A stretch of DNA of 64,000 nucleotides, taken from NCBI GenBank assembly GCA_009929445.1, contig SAAL01000003.1, forward strand, positions 1 to 64,000, written 5' to 3'. Under the pieces are notes generated by a model. It was given only the letters and a program-made list of their open reading frames with translations, was not told the origin of the DNA and did not search any database. The translations under genes were made by a program, and so were the position numbers. Shown one piece after another: positions 45,649 to 55,200 of the stretch (position 1 is its first letter; every line of letters starts with the position of its first letter). Source of the stretch: Bacteroidia bacterium. GTDB taxonomy: Bacteria > Bacteroidota > Bacteroidia > Bacteroidales > Paludibacteraceae.

Positions 45649-46875
45649 TTATTTCAGCAACAGCGAACTGTCGCCGTAGCTCAGAAAGCGAAAATCATTT
45701 GCGAGGGCGTAATCGTATATTTTGCGCCAACCGCCATCCACGTATGCAGATACGAGAAGCAATAGGGTACTTTTTGGCTGATGGAAGTTAGTAATCATCC
45801 CATTGATTATCCTGAACCGGAAACCAGGCTGGATAAGGATTTGTGTTTCGGCATGCAGCGTGTCCCGGTCATGTTTTTCCAGATAATCAATAATGTTTTG
45901 AAGTGCCTTTTCTACAGGAATTCCGGTTGTTTTTTCATACGGCTCCCACTGATCAACCCTGAAGTCTATAAAGTTTTCATCGGGTAAATTCGGGAGATTT
46001 TTTCCGATATAGTACAAACTTTCCAAAGTACGCACCGAAGTTGTACCAACCGCAATAATATTCCCGATTTTTCTCTGAATATGTTTAATCGTTTCCAGCG
46101 GCACTGCAATGGTTTCGGTGTGCATTGTATGTTCATGGATGGAGGCAGACTTTACCGGTTGGAATGTACCGGCTCCCACATGTAGGGTAAGTTCTTCAAT
46201 TTCAATGTTTTTAAATTTCAGACTTTCAAACACTTCCGGTGTGAAATGCAGTCCGGCAGTGGGTGCCGCCACCGAGCCTTCAATTTTGGAATAAACCGTT
46301 TGATAGGTTTTTTTATCGGCATCTTCCGTTTTGCGGTGCAAATAAGGAGGAATGGGAAGTTCGCCTATTTGCATCAGGATTTCAGAAAAGGTGAATTCGT
46401 GGTCGTTCCAGCCGAAGCGTATTCGGTGAGTATTTCCCTCAGTTTCGAGTAGCTCGGCCGAAAAAATCACCTCTTTTTCACCCATCAGTATTGACTGCTG
46501 CAAAGCTCCCTCTTTCCATTTTTTCAGATTTCCCACCATGCATTTCCACTCGCAGCTGCCTGTAGCCGATAAGGAGAGCGCATAATCCGAAGGCAGTAAG
46601 GGTTCCAGACAAAAAACTTCTATCCGCGCACCGGTCTGCTTGTGAAAAACTATTCTGGCCTGAATTACACGGGTATTGTTGCAAACCAACAGTGAATTTT
46701 CAGGCAAAAATTGTGCGATTTCCGAAAACCTGCTTTCAGAGATTTCGCCATTTTTCCAAAGGAGTAATTTGGAGGCATCACGCCGGGGCAACGGGTATTT
46801 GGCTATCCGTTCGTCGGGCAAATCATAATTAAAATCGTCAATATAAATGGCTTCTTTTCTTTCGGGATGGTTCAC
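45649..46875 (-). CDS. queA: tRNA preQ1(34) S-adenosylmethionine ribosyltransferase-isomerase
   Basis: FNYDLPDERIAKYPLPRRDASKLLL, GSVAAPTAGLHFTPEVFESL, ITNFHQPKSTLLLLVSAY. Likely GTG start at 46875; the longer ORF (to 47106) overlaps a divergent gene. Confidence 0.93.
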   Translation of the reverse strand: MNHPERKEAIYIDDFNYDLPDERIAKYPLPRRDASKLLLWKNGEISESRFSEIAQFLPENSLLVCNNTRVIQARIVFHKQTGARIEVFCLEPLLPSDYALSLSATGSCEWKCMVGNLKKWKEGALQQSILMGEKEVIFSAELLETEGNTHRIRFGWNDHEFTFSEILMQIGELPIPPYLHRKTEDADKKTYQTVYSKIEGSVAAPTAGLHFTPEVFESLKFKNIEIEELTLHVGAGTFQPVKSASIHEHTMHTETIAVPLETIKHIQRKIGNIIAVGTTSVRTLESLYYIGKNLPNLPDENFIDFRVDQWEPYEKTTGIPVEKALQNIIDYLEKHDRDTLHAETQILIQPGFRFRIINGMITNFHQPKSTLLLLVSAYVDGGWRKIYDYALANDFRFLSYGDSSLLLK

Positions 46876-46892
46876 GTGGCAATAAAAGTTTG

Positions 46893-46910
46893 TAAATTTG
46901 CGCAAAATTA
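46893..46910. promoter_or_regulatory. face-to-face divergent -7 boxes for queA (-) and smr-like gene (+)
   Basis: TAAATTTG-CG-CAAAATTA: both halves match TAnnTTTG on opposite strands. Confidence 0.55.
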
Positions 46911-46960
46911 AGACAATTAGAACCAAGCGACAAGCTATTTGACATAAAAAAACAAAGACT

Positions 46961-48028
46961 ATGATAAAAAAAGGTGATACAGTGCGTTTTCTGAACGCAG
47001 TAGGTGGCGGCAAAGTGACCCGCATCGATGAAAAACAAAATATAGTATATGTAGAAGATGCCGACGGATTTGAAATTCCGGCTCTCGCCCGCGAATGTGT
47101 GGTCATTCAGGCCGTAAACCAAAAGACCAATTTCCCGGTTAAAGATTTTTCGTCAAAAAGCAACACTACACCTGTTGAACTGTCAAAAGAGGTGGAAATT
47201 GAAGAACCTGTAAAACAGGAACCAATCGTTGAAACCGCTGAAGGTGAAGTTCTGAATGCTTTTCTGGCTTTTTTCCCAAAGGACATCAAACGGTTGGAAA
47301 CAAGCGGTTACGAGTGTTACCTGGTCAACGACAGCAATTATTTTCTTTTTTACAACTTTGTAACCGGAGAGGACAACAACCGAAGAAGTATTGCAAACGG
47401 GACTATTGAGCCCAATATGCAGGAATTTATCAGTGAAATTGAGAAATCGCAGCTGAACGATTGGGAGAAAGTGCGTGTGCAGATAATCCCGTTCAAAAAG
47501 GACAAAATATATACGGAACAAGACGCGCTCGATTTCATGCTTAAAATCAATACGGTGAAGTTCTATAAGCTCCACAGTTTTACCGAAACAGATTATTTCG
47601 ACGATCCGTGTATGCTAATCGATCTGACTGAAGAAAGAAATCACAGCCGCCTGCGGGAGGTTTCGCCCGAAGAAATACGTCAGGTAATACATCAAAAAAG
47701 TCAACCGCCACTCCGTCCGAGAATTTTGAACAAGCTGCCGCAAAAGGAAATCATTGAAGTGGATCTGCACATCAATGCCCTGCTCGACACGACTGCCGGA
47801 CTGTCAAACGCCGATATGCTGGGCTATCAGATGGAAACATTCCACCGGATACTGGAGGAAAACAAAAACCGAAAGGGACAGAAAATTGTATTCATCCACG
47901 GTAAAGGCGAAGGAGTACTGCGAACCGAGATAGAAAAACAACTGAAAAGCCGCTATAAGGCTTATCTTTTTCAGGATGCTTCCTTCCGTGAATATGGTTT
48001 TGGAGCTACTATGGTTATTATAAGGTGA
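46961..48028 (+). CDS. DUF2027 and Smr-domain protein
   Basis: N-terminal KKGDTVRFLNAVGGGKVTRI; C-terminal Smr domain (IEVDLHINAL...KIVFIHGKGEGVLRTEIEKQL). Confidence 0.88.
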   Translation: MIKKGDTVRFLNAVGGGKVTRIDEKQNIVYVEDADGFEIPALARECVVIQAVNQKTNFPVKDFSSKSNTTPVELSKEVEIEEPVKQEPIVETAEGEVLNAFLAFFPKDIKRLETSGYECYLVNDSNYFLFYNFVTGEDNNRRSIANGTIEPNMQEFISEIEKSQLNDWEKVRVQIIPFKKDKIYTEQDALDFMLKINTVKFYKLHSFTETDYFDDPCMLIDLTEERNHSRLREVSPEEIRQVIHQKSQPPLRPRILNKLPQKEIIEVDLHINALLDTTAGLSNADMLGYQMETFHRILEENKNRKGQKIVFIHGKGEGVLRTEIEKQLKSRYKAYLFQDASFREYGFGATMVIIR

Positions 48029-48043
48029 TAAAATATTTTACAC

Positions 48044-48082
48044 AAAAAGAGCAGTTCAGATTTTTTCCGAACTGCTCTTTTT
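48044..48082. terminator. bidirectional intrinsic terminator between convergent genes
   Basis: aaaaagagcagttc...gaactgctcttttt. Confidence 0.85.
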
Positions 48083-48101
48083 ATTTTCATTTTTATAACG
48101 G

Positions 48102-51100
48102 TTAAGGCACCAGCACCTTTTGTCTGTTGACAAGATATATACCGGAATTTAATTTAAAAGTACGTACACCTGATAACTGTCCAAGAAAATGTGTCCGTCC
48201 GGTTACATCCATCACTTTTACCTGAGCCGGTAAAATCGCAACCACCGTTAAATAATTTTTATTGGTATTGATTACCAAATTCGGATCGTAAGTCGGTTTT
48301 TCAATTCCTGAAAGCAGAACAAATTCAGCTGTAATTTCCACATCACCATCGATTAACCTTGCTGGGATTGTGAACCTGTTATCGGTAAACTGAGTTGCTG
48401 GTATCGTATCAATCTGCCATTGCCTGTTGCCGTGTATAAACTTCGGATTTGAAAGATACCCGTGTTTAATCAGCATTCCATTTTGCTTATAACCCTGATT
48501 TGGGCTTAAAACCACATCAACCGCTGAAGCAAACGGAACCTCAGTATCTGAAAAAGGAGTATTATCAGATTTCAGAACATCACCGTTTGTTTTGTTTATT
48601 TTGATAGTTGATGTCGTTTTATGTACATTGAGCAACACATCAGCAATTCCACCACCGTTTGCAATGATATTATTCGTATTTGTGGCGTTGCCGCCTGCAT
48701 CAATATAATCCCAGTCCACTTTATAGCGCATACGATAAAAGCCCGGCTTCATATCAGTGGGGATGGTAAATGCCGGAGAATTTACGCCCGGATTTTGGTT
48801 TGAAACAGTTGCTCCCGTACTGTTTTTACCACTATAATAAGAATACGAAACCACATCAGATTCTGCTGATGGAGAACCATCTACATTTACAGTCGATGAA
48901 AAAACCCCATCATTTCCCTTATCCAGGTACACATAACCGTGCATCCAACTTCCGGTGTAGGTCATGGAGGGAGTGAGTGTTTCGCCTGGTAAAGCGTAAC
49001 CTGTAACAGATTTCGTTAAATCAGTATATAAAAGCCTGGTTCCTGTGGTGGGCAAAGTTCCGGTCAGGCTACCTCCCGAGTTTCCTGTAAAACGAACAAC
49101 ATCCAGATGACGATCGGTACGTGTCATTGGAGCATTGACGGGTGTATTTACGGTATAATCACCCAAAATATAGTCAGCAGATGCTACTTTACTTACAGCA
49201 AAGCCTTCTTTGGCAGCAATCGCTTTCATTGTCAGTGATTTTGAAAGCGTAATGAGACCGGAATATCTTGTCGATGCTGTTGTAGGATTTGTTCCATCTA
49301 AAGTGTAATAGATTTCAGCTCCTTCAGTTGCTGATGTGATTGTAACCATCAAATCGGTGGTGTATTTTCCTCCGGTAGGATTAAAAACAGGCATTTCGCA
49401 TGTCGGGCCCGGTGTAACTTTATATTGTCCGTTTGCTGTGGTAGGGAAACTGATGGTATTATCGTCAACGACCATAACACTTACCCGAAAACCAGTAGCC
49501 AGGTTTGTAATTGTTGCATTTTTTGCATTCGGGAAATTGATTTTGCATACCCGTCCGGCTACTGAAACAATCTTTGCTTCAGTCAGCAAATTATTCGCCC
49601 AGTTCATATCCACTGTGAAATTACCGATTGCTCTTAAACCTTTTACTTGTCCTTCTGTCCATGCATCGGGCAATGCCGGCAGAAGCTGGATTATTCCCTG
49701 TATATGGCTTTGTATCAATAGTTCGGCAATAGCAGCAGTGGCTGCAAAGTTACCATCGATCTGGAAAGGTGGATGAGCATCGAATAGATTGGAATAGATA
49801 CCTCCGCCACCGGATGATAAAGCAAGAGCATTATTCAATATCCGGTATGCTCTGTTACCATCTAATGCGCGTGCCCAACAAGTGATGCGATGTCCCATTG
49901 CCCAACCGGTGCTGTAGTCGCCGCGCGAATCAAGCGCAACAAGGGCGGCTTTGAATATGGAGTCATTAATTAGTGGCGAAATCTGATTGCCGGGGTATAA
50001 TCCCACCAGATGCGAAATATGCCGGTGGCTATAATCACCTACTACAGAACGGGGTGTATATTTCCACTCACGCAGGAAGTATTTTCCACCGTCCTTTTCA
50101 GTATGACAGCCATCATCGAGCTTAGCAAATTTCGCCTGAAGGTTTGCACGAAAGGCTGCGTCACCTGCCACTGCTGTACCCAGTGAATCCATGGCTTCCA
50201 GCGTATTTTTGAACAAGTCCCAAACGAGTTGCTGTGCATGCGCCACACCATCTTCCGAAGGTCCGTGCTCGGGAGAATACTCGTTCGGACAAACCAGTGT
50301 TCCGTCAGCGGCAAAACCATAAGTAGCGTTCCCTTTGTCACTGATTAATCTTTCCATCCAGTATTCGGCACAGGATTTCATAACCGGATAAGCTTTGTTG
50401 AGCAGATAATCCTTATCCATGGTGTAGCGATAGTGTTGCCAGATGTGCATGGCATACCAGGCATTAGCAATTACGTAGTTATGCATAAAACTACCGTGCC
50501 ATCCGAAAATATTGTTTTCGGTGTAGAGTGTCCAGCCTTTGGTTTGTCCCGAATCTTTCGCATTTTGCTTCCACTGATTACGCTGCTGCGACTCTCGGTA
50601 GATATAATCCAGAAAGGTATTGTGTAATTCCGAAAGGTTTGTTACTTCAGCCGGCCAGTAATTTTCCTGTACGTTAATATTGCTGTGAATATCACTGCTC
50701 CAGGGCGGCGTGTTGCTGTTATTCCAGATACCCTGAAGATTAGAAGGAAGAGCAATTCCCCGGGCAGAAGAAATCATCAGGTATCGGCCAAACTGGAAAT
50801 AAAGTTCATTCAGGAAGTTATCCTTGTCTGAAGCGTATTTTGTAATTAACTGGTTAGTAGGCACCGTATTTGAAGTAGTGCCAATTTTGAGCGAAACGCG
50901 GTCAAATAATGATTTATAGTCAGCAATATGCGTGGATTTCAAGGTTGCATAATCTTTGGCGATTGCTTTGCTAACAATATTTTCTACATCTACAGGAACT
51001 CTTGCAGCATCATGAATGTAGGTGGGACTTGTGGTCGAGAAATTGGTTTTTCCGGCCAGAATAATCGTTACTGCATCTGCATTTTGAATACTTATTCCAC

Positions 51101-52181
51101 CATTGGGCAACGCGGTTATTGTTCCGCCTTCATTTTTAACCTGAACTTTGGCGAAGTACGAAATCAGACTTAACTTTCCCTGGATAGTTACCATATCTCC
51201 GTTATAAACAGATCCTTTGCCATGTGCATCCCAGAGCATAACCTCCAGGTTAAGTTTTTGTGCCTGAGAAGCTGAATAACGTACCACAATGGAGCTATCG
51301 GGATTTGAGGTAAAATATTCGCGTGTGTAATGTACTCCATCAACATCGTATTCAACGCCTGCAAGTGCATTTTCAATATCCAGATATCGAATATAGTTGC
51401 TTACAGAAGTAACTCCAACTGAATTAATCAATAAACTTCCGAAGTTCTGATAAGCACCGTAAGTTGTTGTATTTCCATCCCACAGTGTTTTGTCGTTAAA
51501 CTGAATTTCTTCCTGCTTAATTCCTCCGAAAATCATACCTCCAAACTGACCATTACCGATGGGCAAGGCCTGTGTCATCCAGTCGGTAGCAGGTGTTCGG
51601 TACCAAAGAGAAAGTTTTGATGCCGGTGCGGCAGCCGAACCGGAAATAGTTGCCTCAGTTGCCGGTTTTTCGGGTTTGAAGCCCATTTCTGACGGAAGAA
51701 TAAACTCCAGCGGATTGTTTGGATCGGCAAAGCTCCATTCTCCCAATTGTTTTTCCAATCCGGCACCACCAAATTGATTGACATACTGAGTACTACCAAC
51801 CCGCTGTAATTCCCATCCGGGTGTATAGGTGGAATTGGTAGTAGCCTTGAATTTAAAGGTTGAGTTAGCAGTAGAACTGGTTTGAAAACGGGATGCCGAT
51901 GTAGAAAAAATGATTTTTCTACCCGCTTTGGAAGTAAAAACATAGTTATCGGCAGTTCCGGTTATTTTCCAGAGTTGTTCGGCTTTGTCTTTTAGAGCTG
52001 CTTTTGTTAGGATGTTGAGATTATTGCCCATATCCTGCATAACACCAGAACCATTTTTAAACTGAATGTAGTACCACACTGTATTTGTATCATCGCTTAT
52101 CGTTGGCATGATTTGGGCAGAAGCAACAGACACTCCCAACATCAGTCCGACACACAATAACAATTTTTTAAATAATCTCAT
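48102..52181 (-). CDS. GH95-family enzyme (alpha-L-fucosidase-like) with beta-trefoil-like N-terminus, CHB_HEX_C-like and GEVED-like C-terminal domains
   Basis: LSLWYRTPATDWMTQALPIGNGQFGGMIFGGIKQEEIQFNDKTLWDG, LQGIWNNSNTPPWSSDIHSNINVQENYWPAEVTNLSEL; TSATEGAEIYYTLDGTNPTTAS. Start moved to MRLFKKLLLCVG. Confidence 0.9.
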   Translation of the reverse strand: MRLFKKLLLCVGLMLGVSVASAQIMPTISDDTNTVWYYIQFKNGSGVMQDMGNNLNILTKAALKDKAEQLWKITGTADNYVFTSKAGRKIIFSTSASRFQTSSTANSTFKFKATTNSTYTPGWELQRVGSTQYVNQFGGAGLEKQLGEWSFADPNNPLEFILPSEMGFKPEKPATEATISGSAAAPASKLSLWYRTPATDWMTQALPIGNGQFGGMIFGGIKQEEIQFNDKTLWDGNTTTYGAYQNFGSLLINSVGVTSVSNYIRYLDIENALAGVEYDVDGVHYTREYFTSNPDSSIVVRYSASQAQKLNLEVMLWDAHGKGSVYNGDMVTIQGKLSLISYFAKVQVKNEGGTITALPNGGISIQNADAVTIILAGKTNFSTTSPTYIHDAARVPVDVENIVSKAIAKDYATLKSTHIADYKSLFDRVSLKIGTTSNTVPTNQLITKYASDKDNFLNELYFQFGRYLMISSARGIALPSNLQGIWNNSNTPPWSSDIHSNINVQENYWPAEVTNLSELHNTFLDYIYRESQQRNQWKQNAKDSGQTKGWTLYTENNIFGWHGSFMHNYVIANAWYAMHIWQHYRYTMDKDYLLNKAYPVMKSCAEYWMERLISDKGNATYGFAADGTLVCPNEYSPEHGPSEDGVAHAQQLVWDLFKNTLEAMDSLGTAVAGDAAFRANLQAKFAKLDDGCHTEKDGGKYFLREWKYTPRSVVGDYSHRHISHLVGLYPGNQISPLINDSIFKAALVALDSRGDYSTGWAMGHRITCWARALDGNRAYRILNNALALSSGGGGIYSNLFDAHPPFQIDGNFAATAAIAELLIQSHIQGIIQLLPALPDAWTEGQVKGLRAIGNFTVDMNWANNLLTEAKIVSVAGRVCKINFPNAKNATITNLATGFRVSVMVVDDNTISFPTTANGQYKVTPGPTCEMPVFNPTGGKYTTDLMVTITSATEGAEIYYTLDGTNPTTASTRYSGLITLSKSLTMKAIAAKEGFAVSKVASADYILGDYTVNTPVNAPMTRTDRHLDVVRFTGNSGGSLTGTLPTTGTRLLYTDLTKSVTGYALPGETLTPSMTYTGSWMHGYVYLDKGNDGVFSSTVNVDGSPSAESDVVSYSYYSGKNSTGATVSNQNPGVNSPAFTIPTDMKPGFYRMRYKVDWDYIDAGGNATNTNNIIANGGGIADVLLNVHKTTSTIKINKTNGDVLKSDNTPFSDTEVPFASAVDVVLSPNQGYKQNGMLIKHGYLSNPKFIHGNRQWQIDTIPATQFTDNRFTIPARLIDGDVEITAEFVLLSGIEKPTYDPNLVINTNKNYLTVVAILPAQVKVMDVTGRTHFLGQLSGVRTFKLNSGIYLVNRQKVLVP

Positions 52182-52233
52182 TTGCTTGATATTTTTTTTG
52201 ATATTTTTTTTTATAAATCTCAATTCCGGATAA

Positions 52234-55200
52234 TTACCGTACAATCACTTTGGCAGTACCCACTTTTCCGGCCACCTGCACAAAGTAAATTCCCGGTACT
52301 AGATAAGCGTCAGGATTCAGTTTTATACCCCTGACATCATGAATGGTAATATTTTCGCCGGGATTTTCAGGATAGATTTTCCTGTCTTTAGTGTATACGC
52401 CCAGACTTGTCGTACTAACACTTTTGATGCCGGTAGTAGTTTGCTTCAGTTCAAATTTCCACTGACTGCCTCCATCTCCGGCATTATCATCGTTCCAGAA
52501 ACCAATGATACCTCCGCTTGCGCTGTTTGCGAATGAATTCATCAGATTGTTCGCGGCCGTTGTATTCACTGATTGTATGCAGAAGGCACCTGGATCTTTG
52601 GACGGATATATTTTCCAGGTATCATTTGCCGGATTGTTGAATACCTGAATGAGATTGGCTGCAGCAGGATTTACTGAAATCCGTGATGTCTCGTCCAGGT
52701 GTGAATAGATGTAGCATTCTTCCTGGTTGCCGGATGTTTTCTGTACAAATTTAAAAAGTTCAGCATCTGTATTTGACCATATGCGTGAGTACTTCAATCG
52801 TTTGGAATATGATCCGTCGTTACCTGTGTACATTTTATTCGAAACGGTATTGTTATCATACATTCTGTACCAATAGGTTTCGGAAGCTGTACTGAATTTC
52901 GGGCGAACCGGAGGTTCCGTTACTTTCAGGACATCAAATGGCTGTGCATAATTCAACACCTGCAGAGCGGTAAAATCACCTCCCACAGTCACGGCTGCCG
53001 ATACAATCGGCTCGTTTACTTTCGTTTTGTCAAAAATCGATTTGTGTAAATCACCATTCAGATAGATTTTCAGCATTCCGTTTTTTTCACGGCAAACTGA
53101 AACTGACTTATCGGTACCATCAGCTACAACGGCATCCGAAGTGATAGTCAATCCTTTGACTGTAAAAACCTGTTTTCCGGCAGCATCTATTCCCACATAC
53201 ACTTCACTGCCCTGCCGGAAGATGGTTGATCCTTTTCCTGTAGTATTCAGGTTAAACGCGATATTAAAATCGGAAACACCTTCGACAGACTGAGTGGAGC
53301 TGAATCCGGCAGCATTCTCTGCCTGCATGATGACTCCGAGAGGATAATATGTAAAATTACCCGAGGTAGAAGTGACGTTGGCTGAGAAATCCTTCACGTC
53401 TGTAATTGCAAGAGCAGCTTGAGCATAATCAGTAAGTACAGGAGAAAAAGTGAGTTCCACAGTTTTGAAATCTGCCTTGAGTGTGGCAGAAGCTGCAGCG
53501 TTGTTCACTTTGAAAACTGCGTTGTTTATTTGAACATTTTCATCAAATTTCACAATGACTTTGTTATTGGCAGCAGATTTTATGGATTCAATCTTCGCTG
53601 GAGTAATATCGGCATCGGGTGAGAATTGCCAGATGCGTATTTCGCCCGGTTGCAGGGTTAATGTGATTGTCTGTCCGTAATTAAATGCAGTACTGTTGTC
53701 ATCTGCGGTTGTACTTCTGAAATTCATCACTGTCACCCGACGCAAACCTGAAGCACCTTCTCTCAGTCCGATGTTTCTGTCGAGCGTGAAAGTAATATTT
53801 CGGACGGCAGTACCAGGATTTCTTACCGAAATAATTCCGTTGTTACCATCCCAGCAGGAGAAGCCGTAAGTGTTGCTCGATTTTGGAGTTGAACCAATCA
53901 GTTTTGAATTGCGCAGGATATGGTAGTTCTTGTTTATCCAGTTGATTGCTTCGGCATTTATCATCCATTTCTGGCCTTCATCCATCATGTTATAGCTGAA
54001 ATACAGTTCCCAGAAGGAGCTTCCACGCGTAGCCATCATTAGTATATAAGCCCTGAATTCATCATCGGTCATCTGATTGGCAAGGCTGGTTCCGGTTTTT
54101 CCATATATCGGATCGTGATTGTACATATTTGATGCAGGAAACTGAAACTGGCGTTGGTTGTAAAAATCAAAATATAAATCATCGCGATAGGTCAGTAACT
54201 GATCTACCTGGCGTGAGAGTCCTGTGTTATAACGGCCGATATCGTTACTGTTTTGCATCCACACGGAGTTGCTCCACTGCAAAATCCAGGGTGAGGGATT
54301 TACATAACATGTGAGGTTTATCCACATATTTTGTCCCTGTGTGCCTGCTTTTTTGTACAGTTCTTCCAATACGTTGTACCAGCGTTCCCAGTGTTCGGTC
54401 ATGTAATACATTCCCTGTTCGCCGCCTGTGATGTACTGGTCTGAAGTACGTGTGGGAGGTTGTGTGGAAAATCCATCGAGTTTCCAGTAGTTGATTTTGT
54501 ATTTATCCTGAGCATCCAGGAAAAACTCCTGCAATTTCTGCAGATATCTTTTATGATTGGTTGTGATGTCTCCGCTTGCATTGTTGAGCATTCCGTTTCC
54601 GTTTGCTTCCAGAAATTGTGCAAAAGCATAATTGTAGTTATACCCTCCCCGCGGTCCGAGCCAGAGTCCGAAATTGGATGAAAATTTATGCGATAAATCT
54701 GAAGCATTGGTCAATCCGTTGGGGAACTTGCTGTTAAACTGCCAGAATCCGGTTGTATTTTCGCCGGCGTAAGGACCATAAGCATTCCAGCCATCATCCA
54801 CCACATACGAATCAACGGGCGGCATGCCATTTTGTGAAAATCCCTTTTCCATTTCAAAAAACGAACTCTGAATATTGCTTTCGGTAATATCCATCATCCA
54901 GTCGTACCATGAATTGTATTGAGTACGGAGTTGTGTTTGTTTTGAAATTGTTTTGATATAAGCGAAAAAGTCGCTCTGAATAACTTTATTATCAGTACTT
55001 CGGGCGGCTCCGGATACAGTTTTCCATGTAGAGAATTTTCCGCCGGCAAGACGGTTTTCTGCTTTGAGTTGTGATAGGGATTTTCCGGAAAAATAGCGGA
55101 TATGCCCTATTCCGTCAGTGCCGATGGAGGTTTCTGTTTGCGGAAATTCCGAACCGAAGAACATCCCCTGAATATAAACAGGTTGCCCCAGCGAAATCCA

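Noticed and set aside
46875-47106. N-terminal extension of the queA ORF (485 aa version)
   Set aside because: Overlaps the start of the divergent DUF2027/Smr gene; QueA homology starts at the GTG near 46875.
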